A stretch of 64,000 bases of DNA from JAJRZL01 sp964557855 (GTDB lineage Bacteria; Zixibacteria; MSB-5A5; GN15; FEB-12): positions 1-64,000 of the forward strand of contig CAZLBP010000006.1 in the NCBI GenBank assembly GCA_964557855.1, written 5' to 3'. Numbering within the stretch: position 1 is the first letter of the stretch; every line of letters starts with the position of its first letter. Positions 44,421-53,120 of this stretch are shown in pieces. Under the pieces are notes generated by a model. That model was given only the letters and a program-made list of their open reading frames with translations, was not told where the DNA came from and made no database searches. Position numbers and translations under genes: made by a program.

Positions 44421-46571
44421 TCAGATCTCGTTCAACAGCTTTTTCAGTTCCTCGGAACTGGACACCGGCAGTTTACAAACCGAATTGCGACACACAAAGG
44501 CCGTGGCTTCACTGCCCGACGCACTCCGACCTTCGAAAAGCGGCAATTCTTCGCCGCCGCCGGAACTGACAGCCAGTAACTTGTTGGGCAAGTACGTCTG
44601 ATAGATTTCATTGACCATTGCCTGCCGACCCGAACCGTTGCCCACAATCACGATCTCGATTTTATCATTGAGATAATAATCCAGCGCAATGACGGCCGCC
44701 GCCATGCCGGACGGGTATTTCTCTATGTGGCTCGAAACCGCGCGCAGACCTTTTTCGCCGGCTTCAAGATACGACTTGTCTCCTGTGATCCGGTTCAGCT
44801 TAAACAGACCGGCAATAAGAAACGAACCGGGGGCCGGCAAGGCCCCGTCGGTTTCATCTCTGGGACGCATGATGAGATCGCTCTTCCCGGCGGGCCGCAG
44901 GTAAAGCGTACCATCATCTTCCATGAAGAGATCGACAGCCTGTGTGGCCAGCTCCCCGGCGAATTGGAGCCATCGCTGGTTGTTTTCCAGATCAGTCTGG
45001 TACAGATCGAGTAAGCCGCGAATGTAGTAGGCATGATCTTCAAGGAAATGCCCGTCAGAATGCCGGCCCATACGATAGGAATGTGTTAACTCGTTGTTCC
45101 GATATAGTTCGTCGTGGACGAACTCGGCGTTTTTCCGGGCCGCTTCGAGGTACCGACGTTCGCCCGTGGCCTGGTAGCCGCGACAGAAGGCGCTGAGCGC
45201 CAAACCGTTCCAGGAAGTCAGGATTTTGTCATCGGTCAAAGGACGGACTCGCCTGGAGCGGGCTTCGAAGAGTACTTCTCGGCACTCGGCCAGGAACTCG
45301 TCGAAATCTCCGACGTCGGCTTCCTGCTTTATGCGTTCCGATGCTGCCGTTATGTGTAATATGTTCTTCCCTTCGAAATTGCCGCTCGATGTAACATTGT
45401 AATACTCGCAGAACAATTCGGATCGGTCACCGAGAAGAGCATCGATTTCGCTCTTATCCCAGACATAGAACTTGCCTTCCTCGCCCTCGCTGTCGGCGTC
45501 AATGGCGGAGTAGAACCCGCCGGTGGAGTCGGTCATCTCGCGCAGAATGAAATCTAATGTTTGGCGAACGGTCTTCAGGCAAGTCGGGTTCTCGGTAATC
45601 TGATAGGCGTCAACGTAGGTCGGCACCAGCAGACCATTGTCATACAGCATCTTCTCAAAGTGCGGCACCAGCCATTTGCGATCCGTCGAGTAGCGTGCGA
45701 AGCCGCCGCCGAGATGATCATAGATGCCCCCGTTAGCCATAGCCGTCAGGGCCATCTCTGCCGAGTGCAGATACAAAGAGTCACCGGAGGTATTGAACTG
45801 CCTCAGGAAGAGTGACAATTCGACGGAGTGTGGGAATTTTGGTGCCTGGCCAAAACCGCCGTAAGCATCGTCGAAATTACGCATCAAAGCCCTGGCACTC
45901 TGCTCAACCATCCCATGATTGAGAATCGCCCGGGGAGCGTCGGTCGCGCTGTAAGACTCGATCTGGTCGAATATTTTCCTGGAAGATTCCAGAATGGATT
46001 GCTTGTCGGGGCCGTTGTAAGCAGCCGCGATCTCGGTGAGGACTTTTTTGAACCCCGGACGCCCAAATTGATCCTCGGGCGGGAAGTACGTGCCGGCAAA
46101 GAACGGCTTAAGGTCAGGAGTCAGGAACACCGACATCGGCCAGCCGCCGCTGCCGGTCATGGCCTGGGTGAACGTCATGTAAATCTGATCCAGATCGGGG
46201 CGCTGTTCCCGGTCGACTTTAATGCTGATGAAATGCTCATTAAGGATGGCGGCAATCCCTTCATTTTCGAAAGATTCTTGCTCCATGACGTGACACCAAT
46301 GACAGGCCGCATACCCTATCGACAGAAAAATCGGCTTGTCTTCCGCTTTGGCGCGTGAAAGAGCTTCATCCCCCCAGGGGTACCAGTCTACCGGGTTATG
46401 GGCATGCGACAGCAGGTACGGAGAATTCTCGTCTATCAGGTGATTGGTGTGTTTATTCTCGGTTGATTCAGTTCTATGCATAGTTGATTCCTTTTCGTTA
46501 TTCTCATCACAAGCCAATACGTTGAACAAGAGAATCGCCGTGACGTTGTTCAAGAGTTGTCTTGCTGCCAT
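44421..46571 (-). CDS. DUF255 (YyaL-type) thioredoxin-like protein, possibly a lipoprotein
   Basis: An N-terminal thioredoxin-fold domain (NPVDWYPWGDEALSRAKAE, FLSIGYAACHWCHVMEQESF with the CHWC redox motif, then GGWPMSVFLTPDLKPFFAGTYFP) is fused to an (alpha/alpha)6 barrel like N-acylglucosamine epimerases (GGIYDHLGGGFARYSTD, LTSWNGLALSAFCRGY). This is the YyaL / spermatogenesis-associated-protein-20 family, about 680-720 aa. The start at 46571 gives a lipoprotein signal (NNVTAILLFNVLAC-DENN); an alternative cytosolic start is at 46481 (MHRTES). The longer frame to 46742 crosses a palindromic repeat at 46715-46739 and is rejected. Biochemical role unknown. Confidence 0.88.
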   Translation of the reverse strand: MAARQLLNNVTAILLFNVLACDENNEKESTMHRTESTENKHTNHLIDENSPYLLSHAHNPVDWYPWGDEALSRAKAEDKPIFLSIGYAACHWCHVMEQESFENEGIAAILNEHFISIKVDREQRPDLDQIYMTFTQAMTGSGGWPMSVFLTPDLKPFFAGTYFPPEDQFGRPGFKKVLTEIAAAYNGPDKQSILESSRKIFDQIESYSATDAPRAILNHGMVEQSARALMRNFDDAYGGFGQAPKFPHSVELSLFLRQFNTSGDSLYLHSAEMALTAMANGGIYDHLGGGFARYSTDRKWLVPHFEKMLYDNGLLVPTYVDAYQITENPTCLKTVRQTLDFILREMTDSTGGFYSAIDADSEGEEGKFYVWDKSEIDALLGDRSELFCEYYNVTSSGNFEGKNILHITAASERIKQEADVGDFDEFLAECREVLFEARSRRVRPLTDDKILTSWNGLALSAFCRGYQATGERRYLEAARKNAEFVHDELYRNNELTHSYRMGRHSDGHFLEDHAYYIRGLLDLYQTDLENNQRWLQFAGELATQAVDLFMEDDGTLYLRPAGKSDLIMRPRDETDGALPAPGSFLIAGLFKLNRITGDKSYLEAGEKGLRAVSSHIEKYPSGMAAAVIALDYYLNDKIEIVIVGNGSGRQAMVNEIYQTYLPNKLLAVSSGGGEELPLFEGRSASGSEATAFVCRNSVCKLPVSSSEELKKLLNEI

Positions 46572-46714
46572 ATCAATTTCAAAACTCCAGGGCTTAAAAA
46601 CATAGGTCCCTTTACTACTGCTTGAACAAAGGCACTGCAACAGAGTTCCGTGTTCCGGAACGTGTGAGGAATGGAGGATGACCGGCATTGAAGCCGGTTC
46701 ACGCTCTTCAACGT

Positions 46715-46739
46715 CGTTCCCAGGGTTCACCTGGGAACG
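46715..46739. repeat. Palindrome CGTTCCCAGG / CCTGGGAACG
   Basis: A 10-bp perfect stem around GTTCA. A related CGTTCCCAAG...CCGGGAACGAG unit is at about 54593-54617. It lies between the DUF255 gene and the sugar-transferase gene. Confidence 0.65.
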
Positions 46740-46784
46740 CATCGGTATCGGGCAGGATAAAACGCGAGGATCTTTGGGAGAGCC

Positions 46785-48371
46785 TTAGGAAGCCCCGTTC
46801 CCTTTAAGAACGGCCGGGATGGTCTTTAGCAGTATTCTGGCATCAAGACCGAGCGACCAGTTATCGATATACTCAAGGTCCATGCGCATCCAGTCCTCGA
46901 ACGTGATGTCGTTCCGTCCGCTGATTTGCCAGATACACGTCAATCCCGGTTTGACCGAGAGTTTCCGGTGCTGCCAGGGTTGGTATTGGGATACCTCTCC
47001 CGGGAGAGGCGGTCGGGGTCCCACCAGGGACATGTCACCCTTGAGCACATTGATCAATTGCGGCAGCTCGTCTATGGAGAACTTGCGCAGGTAGCGACCC
47101 ACTCTGGTGACGCGTGGGTCGTTGCGGATTTTGAATGCCGCTCCCGTCATTTCGTTCCGGTCCATAAGCTGCTTCTTCCTCCGTTCGGCATCGGCACACA
47201 TCGTGCGGAACTTGTACAGGGTAAACAGCTTGCCGTTAACGCCGGAACGCTCCTGCTTGAAAAGGACCGGACCCTTGCTGTCCAATTTAATTATGGCCGA
47301 CATCAAGAGCAGCAACGGGGACAGCACCAACAGTCCGGCCAGTGCTCCCAGTCTATCCGTCAAACCCTTGAGCAACAGGCTTATACGCTCTTCCGGAACG
47401 GCGCGATACGTGAGCACGGGGAGACCGTTGAGATTCCGGACCGACAGTCTGGAAATCTTGTGCTGGAACAGATCCGGGACAACGCAGAAGGGGACTCCCA
47501 TTCGTTCCGTGGTGGCAAACAACGATGTCGTCTGCGGGATATCCCGTCGATCACAGGCAAGGACAACGGCATCCACCTGATCATTGGCGATAATGTACTT
47601 CAGTCGATCCGGATGACCCAGAAGTGGGATGTCTCGATAGCGCCACAGGTCGTCCTTGTGGAAATCGAGAAATCCTTCAATGGCTGCATCGAGTTCAGGC
47701 GTTTCCAGAATCATATCAGCCACCGAGCGCGCCCTGGCGCCAGTGCCGATTATGATCACACGTGAGGAGGCGGTCTCGTTCTTGATTCGGGACAGCCTGA
47801 CGGCCAGGTACTTCCTGATTAATCGGTAACTTATGGTCAACACGCTCTGAAAGAGTATATTTGTTACAAGAAAGACGGCCGCGATCTCTCGACGAACGGG
47901 ATAGCCTGCGAAATACAGCAGCGCTGCGATCAGCAGTCCAAACAAGACTTCATCAGATAATGTCCGGCTCAGCGTTTTTCGGATCGGTCTTACCGGCAAT
48001 ACCACCCGAGGATCACGTCTTACATGGACTATTGCTCGCACCACAAGTATAGCGCCGACCGACGGCAGGAGAACTGAGGGAGCCAAGTTGAATACATGGG
48101 ACACTATCAGCAGCGAAAAAACCGACATCAGGGTAAACCCAACCGGTCCAAAGAAAATGAACACTCCCCGGTCAAGACCGGAGCGTGAGCGTAGTTCAAC
48201 CGGATCCGAAGCCGAGGCGGAGCGAGAATATGCTTCTTCGCGCTGAAACCGCTCGGAACCGTTTAAGCGAGTCTCTTGATTCTTGTGCTGTGCTGTCGCC
48301 GTGCCGTGTGCCAAACCCATCCCTCTAGAGCGGAAAGCAGGCTTATGCAAGTCTGCGTGATAAACAGTCAA
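46785..48371 (-). CDS. Undecaprenyl-phosphate sugar phosphotransferase (WbaP/WcaJ-type)
   Basis: Starts exopolysaccharide or O-antigen units by transferring a sugar-1-phosphate onto undecaprenyl phosphate. Four N-terminal transmembrane helices lie between about residues 70 and 170. A CoA-binding-like Rossmann domain (RVIIIGTGARARSVADMI) follows at about 200-300, a fifth helix near 345-365, then the catalytic bac_transf domain with FKQERSGVNGKLFTLYKFRTM, FSIDELPQLINVLKGDMSLVGPRPPL, KPGLTCIWQISGRN and DLEYIDNWSLGLD. The first 60 residues are low-complexity and basic; the real start may be later. Paired with the SLBB export gene upstream on the same strand. Confidence 0.92.
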   Translation of the reverse strand: MTVYHADLHKPAFRSRGMGLAHGTATAQHKNQETRLNGSERFQREEAYSRSASASDPVELRSRSGLDRGVFIFFGPVGFTLMSVFSLLIVSHVFNLAPSVLLPSVGAILVVRAIVHVRRDPRVVLPVRPIRKTLSRTLSDEVLFGLLIAALLYFAGYPVRREIAAVFLVTNILFQSVLTISYRLIRKYLAVRLSRIKNETASSRVIIIGTGARARSVADMILETPELDAAIEGFLDFHKDDLWRYRDIPLLGHPDRLKYIIANDQVDAVVLACDRRDIPQTTSLFATTERMGVPFCVVPDLFQHKISRLSVRNLNGLPVLTYRAVPEERISLLLKGLTDRLGALAGLLVLSPLLLLMSAIIKLDSKGPVLFKQERSGVNGKLFTLYKFRTMCADAERRKKQLMDRNEMTGAAFKIRNDPRVTRVGRYLRKFSIDELPQLINVLKGDMSLVGPRPPLPGEVSQYQPWQHRKLSVKPGLTCIWQISGRNDITFEDWMRMDLEYIDNWSLGLDARILLKTIPAVLKGNGAS

Positions 48372-48477
48372 TTACTTGCATTATCGACTGCCGGCATGAT
48401 TGCTTGAGAGGTGGAGACCAGAGCTAACGAATTCCATACACGGGCGTTCGATCGCAATCAGACAAATACTGTCACAT

Positions 48478-48508
48478 AAAAAACCACCGGGTGGAAGTGT
48501 CCCGGTGG
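48478..48508 (-). terminator. Rho-independent terminator of the SLBB export gene
   Basis: On the minus strand, CCACCGGG and CCCGGTGG form an 8-bp stem around a 9-nt loop, followed by TTTTTT. It sits about 55 nt after the stop of the gene at 48562, so that gene is terminated before the sugar transferase gene, which must have its own promoter. Confidence 0.85.
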
Positions 48509-48561
48509 CTACAGGAAGATAGGAAGAAGTATGAGATGGAATATCGTTACAAAACTCTTGC

Positions 48562-50931
48562 CTATATTTTGCTGATGAGAAAGACCGTCGTTAATGCCCC
48601 CGTGGTGGCGGTCAGGGCTGTCGACAGGGTCTTGAGCCAGTTACGTTCTTTCTCGATTTTGGTGGGGACAACGATAACATCGCCTATTTCCACCTTTTTC
48701 TTGAGTACGCCGCCCGAGATGACTTCGCCCCAGGCTCTGATGAGGCGGGTTTCATCCTTATCGGCCCGCCGAGTGAAATTGCCGGCTCGCTTGACGTAGT
48801 AATCTACATTCCGGTTCTTGCGAAACTTGATCGTGCCGTTCGAGCCGACGGCTCCGATCACCGAGATCCCGGAAGGTACGGATGGTACAATGATATGATC
48901 GCCCGGCTCAAGTACGACGTCTTCCCGCGCGCCCTGGGTAGCCAGGATTTCGTCCATGTCGAGTATTATGCGGTTGACGGATTGCGGCCGATAATCGAAC
49001 AGTTCGTTTCCGGTGATATTACCCAGCGAGTCCTGGTAGAGCGGCTGCGAACGTTCCAGCAGATCGGGTACTTTCAATTGCTGCAGGTTTCTCTGGATGG
49101 AGCGGCGCTCCAGTACGATACCTCGGGCAAAGGCCTTGGCCGTGAAGCCGCCGCATCGGGTCAGCAGATCATACAGCGTTTCGTTGCGGTTGGTGAGCCA
49201 GTACTGGCCGGGGAACTTGACTTCGCCGCTAATCATAACGCTGCGATCCAGCCGCCAGTCAGGTATGCGCCTGATATAGAGGTGATCATCACAGGCCAAA
49301 CGGGTGACCCGGTCGGTCGAATCATCGAGATTCAGGTACAGCAAGGACACGTTACCGTCCTCATTCAAGCGCGCCAGTTCGGCTTGCTGTCGGTCGGCGC
49401 TTCGCGTGAATGAGCCGGCCAGAAAGATCAGGTCGGCGACGGTCATATGGTCATAGAGCGGATAACGCCCCGACCGATCCACTTCGCCTTCTATATGAAC
49501 GTACTTTTCGCGCTCGATCTCGTCGATACCATAGACGTGCACGGAATCCCGATCGGTCAACAGAACGTCGGCATCGGTCTTTCCCGCCAGGACATTTCGA
49601 AGATCAACCGGAATAATCTGTATGCGATAATCCGAATGTCGGCGAAAAAGGTCGGCCCGGGAGTAATAGACATCGTACGGCTGCAGTTGTCCTCGCTCCA
49701 GAAGATCCGACAGGCGGGTGGTATCGTTGCGCTCGAAGTAGCCCGGGTGTTGGACTTTGCCGAAAATGGCTACCATGTTCTTACGCGCTTCGAAAATGGA
49801 AAACACGGTGACCCGGTCACCGTCCTGCAGGGCCAGCGATTGAGAGCCGTTTGGTCCGTCGCCGTTTAGATTCAGGTCCAGCACTTCCCAGTCGTTTTCC
49901 TCGCCGATCCGTTCCAGCATAATGCGGTCCAGGTAGGCGGCGGGGGTGTGCCCACCGGCCAACGTGAGCAAGTCACTGACGGTTTCCCCGCCCTTGACTT
50001 CGTATATGGCGGCTCTCTTGACCTCGCCGCGCACGGCGACTCTGGGTCCGGCCACCGGGACAAAAACGGCGTCGCCCGTTTCCAGTCTCACATCGTTGGA
50101 ATTGTCGCCTTTCAACAGAAAGTCATATAGATCTATAACAGCCACCGGCTGACCGGAGCGCATCACCCGAATGTCCCGCATCGACCCTCGCACGTTGGGG
50201 CCGCCGGCCACAAAGATGGCATTTAGTACCGACGTTAAAGAAGGCACGGCGTAGGCGCCCGGGCGCACCACTTCCCCGGTAATGTAGATCCGCATCGAGC
50301 GGATTTTGCCCAGCGACACGGTGATTTCAAAATCCGTATAGACATTCGCCAGCCGCTTCTGAACTTCTTCGGTGAAGCGGGCCAATGTGAGCCCCCAGGC
50401 GGTCACGTCTCCCGCTTTCGGCAGAAATACTTTTCCTTCACGGTCGACCGTCAGGTTGAACTCATGATCGACACGTCCCCAGAGATAAATGACAATGTTA
50501 TCCCCCGGACCGAGAATGTACTCGGCGGCCGAAGCAATATCGATGGGGGTATCCATTGTGGCCTGGCCGGAGAACAGATTCAGGCCGAAGGGGCGGAGAG
50601 CATCGAACGCGGGCAGTTTGCCGGCCGCGTCGCTTTCGCGGTTGGTCTCGTCCCTGATCGTCTCCGGCCGGATATCGAGTTTATGGCTGTCAACCGTGGC
50701 GCTACCCGCTCCGGAGGTTCGAAAACCGGGGTCTGTTTCGGCTTTTCCGTAGATCTCCGGGCTGCGATACGATGGGACATAGTGCTCCTGGGGGAGCGAT
50801 TGGCGATGCTGCCGAAAGAGGCGAGAAAGCTCTTCTTCACTTAATCCCTTGGTATCGTCCGCTCGAGACGTAAACCAGTTAATCGAAACGAGCACTATTA
50901 CCAGTATCAGGAATACGATCAGCTTTCTCAC
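48562..50931 (-). CDS. Polysaccharide export protein with multiple SLBB domains (Wza-like)
   Basis: Outer-membrane/periplasmic export component. A GTG at 50931 is the preferred start: GGAAGGTAGG precedes it and it gives a signal/anchor RKLIVFLILVIVLVSINWF. A Poly_export domain (AAEYILGPGDNIVIYLWGRV, NLTVDREGKVFLPKAGDV, about 115-200) is followed by about five SLBB repeats (for example RIYITGEVVRPGAYAVPSL, AIFGKVQHPGYFERND, VHIEGEVDRSGRYPLYDH, VMISGEVKFPGQYWLTNR, GSNGTIKFRKNRNVDYYVKRAG). A C-terminal membrane helix ends the protein (LSTALTATTGALTTVFLI). Size and repeat number fit FCB-type exporters, which are longer than E. coli Wza. Confidence 0.9.
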   Translation of the reverse strand: MRKLIVFLILVIVLVSINWFTSRADDTKGLSEEELSRLFRQHRQSLPQEHYVPSYRSPEIYGKAETDPGFRTSGAGSATVDSHKLDIRPETIRDETNRESDAAGKLPAFDALRPFGLNLFSGQATMDTPIDIASAAEYILGPGDNIVIYLWGRVDHEFNLTVDREGKVFLPKAGDVTAWGLTLARFTEEVQKRLANVYTDFEITVSLGKIRSMRIYITGEVVRPGAYAVPSLTSVLNAIFVAGGPNVRGSMRDIRVMRSGQPVAVIDLYDFLLKGDNSNDVRLETGDAVFVPVAGPRVAVRGEVKRAAIYEVKGGETVSDLLTLAGGHTPAAYLDRIMLERIGEENDWEVLDLNLNGDGPNGSQSLALQDGDRVTVFSIFEARKNMVAIFGKVQHPGYFERNDTTRLSDLLERGQLQPYDVYYSRADLFRRHSDYRIQIIPVDLRNVLAGKTDADVLLTDRDSVHVYGIDEIEREKYVHIEGEVDRSGRYPLYDHMTVADLIFLAGSFTRSADRQQAELARLNEDGNVSLLYLNLDDSTDRVTRLACDDHLYIRRIPDWRLDRSVMISGEVKFPGQYWLTNRNETLYDLLTRCGGFTAKAFARGIVLERRSIQRNLQQLKVPDLLERSQPLYQDSLGNITGNELFDYRPQSVNRIILDMDEILATQGAREDVVLEPGDHIIVPSVPSGISVIGAVGSNGTIKFRKNRNVDYYVKRAGNFTRRADKDETRLIRAWGEVISGGVLKKKVEIGDVIVVPTKIEKERNWLKTLSTALTATTGALTTVFLISKI

Positions 50932-51615
50932 TACACCTACCTTCCTCGCGTCAAGCAGCCGAACAGCTGCGAAATCTTCCGTTACTAGCTCGTAACTGAA
51001 TGCAATGCATATGCCAAACAATGCGAAGTGTGTAAAACGTTATCGGACATGCGACTAGCAAGACCGACAAAACGGGACAACGACGAACGGGCACCTGAGA
51101 GAGAAGATTTTTCCTCACAGGGTTGGAACGAAATTCCTCGAAAGAGGCCACACGGAACGGCCATGACGTTCGCAGAATCACCAATTCGGTCACTGACCGG
51201 AAAATTTATATGTGAAGCTGCGCGGCAGTTGATTCGATGATACGGCTTGGTTAAGAAGTCGCGTGCATCATGCTGACCAGCCGTCGGCAGTCGCCGGCTC
51301 AGTCGTTTTGATCGTTTTAAATATTCCACACTTTGGGTCCGGAGTACGTCTTCTTCCTGGTAAGCTAAGATGGTCTAAGTCAAAGGCTTAATACGCGGCA
51401 GCCAACGTCAAAAAAAGGTGATAGCCCTTGACAAGCCCTTAGACTTGCTATAACTTGACTGGCTGTTGCTCGGAAACAAGGTCACAACGAGCGATTTTGA
51501 AAGCACGGAGAGCGAGCGTTGGATGCTTCAGAATCGCGGCACGGTGTGATGATATAGTTCGGTGTAATGTGGTATTGGCAAGATTTTACATTCCTAAATA
51601 CATACGGAGATAAGA
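50932..51615. other. 684-nt intergenic region between divergent SLBB and FadL-like genes
   Basis: It separates two divergently transcribed genes and should contain both promoters. I see the promoter-like sequence at 51428-51454 (plus) and the Shine-Dalgarno of the SLBB gene near its left edge. Short open frames (for example about 70 codons from 51028) have no family resemblance or ribosome-binding site. No structured RNA is recognised. Confidence 0.6.
51428..51454 (+). promoter_or_regulatory. Possible promoter of the FadL-like gene
   Basis: TTGACA (51428-51433) and TATAAC (51449-51454) are separated by 15 nt, shorter than the 16-17 nt of the two better promoters here. It would give a leader of roughly 155 nt before the ATG at 51616. 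Confidence 0.4.
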
Positions 51616-53109
51616 ATGAGAATTGCTAGATTCTCGGCCCTTCTGGGTGCTTCTTTGGTCATGCTCTTCTCGGCTGTTTGGGCCGGCGGATTCGAGATTT
51701 CCGGAGTAGGCGCCAGGGCGCGAGGCATGGGAGGGGCGTTTCGTGCTGTCGCCGACGACTGGACCGCCGCCTATTATAATCCCGCCGGATACGCCCGTAT
51801 TTACGACAATCAGTTGGGGGCCAACTGGGCGTTCTTTCACTTACGGCACGAAATCGTACCGACGTATCGGTGGGGGGGCGAATATGAGACCGGCGTGTTC
51901 AACGATCGCATCAATTATAACGGTCACGAAGTCCTCTCGAATCCTTCGGCGGGCTTCCTGGTCCGCTTGCCCGTCTGGGGGGAAACGATCCTGGGCTTGA
52001 GCGCCTACCAGTTGTTCGATAACAACATCACCTGGACCATGTTTGATCCGCTGCCGGCCTACCACGACAGTGTCACGTCGCCCGCCGATCAGTTCGCCAC
52101 CAATCTTGATGTCGTGGCCTTCCAATTCACGGCCGCACGCGAATTCAAGGAAGATAAACTCTTTTTCGGGCTTGGGTTGCAGGTCCTGCGAGGAGATTTA
52201 GTCTACTCCAATATCTATTTCCGTGAAAACCCGATTCGGACGGCGGAAGATCCTACCTGGGATATCCTGGCCGATCGACCCTATGATCGTATACCGGAAT
52301 GGAGCAAGAACAACGGCAACGGCTGGAGTTTCGGACTGCGCGGCGGCCTGCTCTGGTCGCTCAGCGAGAAGCTGGATTTTGGGGCCACTGCCGCCCTGCC
52401 CTTTTCGATAAGTATCAGCGGCGACGTCGAGAACCGCTTCTACATGCCCAAGAACAACTCGCTTTGGATATTCGAAGACTCGGCGGTGTTCAACGACGGC
52501 TCAGTCGGGCACCTGTTTTCGGCCGGAGAGATTGTAACGGACTCGGCCGAATTCGAAACCGATCTGGACTTGCCCGCCTCGTTTGGGGTTGGTCTTGCCT
52601 ATCGGGCAAACGACAGGTTGACCCTAGCACTGGATGCCCAGTATACCATGTGGTCAACGTATGAAGGACTTACTTTTTCGTATGGCACGTTCCAGGGACT
52701 CCGCGGACCGGCCGATACGGCCGAAGCAGCCCGGACCATGTTCACCTCCGATCTCTCCGCTCCAGTGGACTGGGACAACACCGTCACCGTCATGTCGGGA
52801 GCTTCATACCTGATCGCGGATTACCTGACTCTGCTGGGCGGGGTATCGTACGATCAGTCACCGACGGACGAGAACGCTGAGTTCATGCCACAATTCATTG
52901 ATACCGGTGACAAATGGGGTTTCAGCGGTGGTTTTATCGCCCATATCCAGCAGTGGGATCTCAGTCTCGTTACCACGTATCAGAAGCAGCCGGAGCTGAC
53001 TATCGATGGTTTCCGGGGCATGGATGCGGACGCCGCCGCTCGGCGGTTCCCCGGGGAATACAAGGCTGAATCATACGAAACAACTCTATCGTTCAATTAC
53101 AGGTTTTAG
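51616..53109 (+). CDS. FadL/OmpP1/TodX-type outer-membrane transporter
   Basis: Long beta-barrel for uptake of hydrophobic compounds. A signal peptide (ARFSALLGASLVMLFSAVWA) is followed by the N-terminal hatch: GGFEISGVGARARGMGGAFRAVADDWTAAYYNPAG, the classic FadL-family beginning with the NPAG signature (AYYNPAG). Alternating amphipathic strands fill the rest, and it ends in an aromatic barrel signature (TLSFNYRF). The 497-aa length is typical. A ribosome-binding GGAG lies 6 nt before the ATG. The esterase-like lipoprotein begins 11 nt later, so the pair is cotranscribed and may handle lipids or other hydrophobic substrates. Confidence 0.93.
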   Translation: MRIARFSALLGASLVMLFSAVWAGGFEISGVGARARGMGGAFRAVADDWTAAYYNPAGYARIYDNQLGANWAFFHLRHEIVPTYRWGGEYETGVFNDRINYNGHEVLSNPSAGFLVRLPVWGETILGLSAYQLFDNNITWTMFDPLPAYHDSVTSPADQFATNLDVVAFQFTAAREFKEDKLFFGLGLQVLRGDLVYSNIYFRENPIRTAEDPTWDILADRPYDRIPEWSKNNGNGWSFGLRGGLLWSLSEKLDFGATAALPFSISISGDVENRFYMPKNNSLWIFEDSAVFNDGSVGHLFSAGEIVTDSAEFETDLDLPASFGVGLAYRANDRLTLALDAQYTMWSTYEGLTFSYGTFQGLRGPADTAEAARTMFTSDLSAPVDWDNTVTVMSGASYLIADYLTLLGGVSYDQSPTDENAEFMPQFIDTGDKWGFSGGFIAHIQQWDLSLVTTYQKQPELTIDGFRGMDADAAARRFPGEYKAESYETTLSFNYRF

Positions 53110-53120
53110 GGAGGTATAAG

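Noticed and set aside
46572..46742. N-terminal extension of the DUF255 gene
   Set aside because: It crosses a palindromic repeat and lacks homology; a lipoprotein start at 46571 is better.
51028..51240. 70-codon frame in the SLBB-FadL intergenic region
   Set aside because: No ribosome-binding site, no family, biased composition; the region is better read as regulatory.
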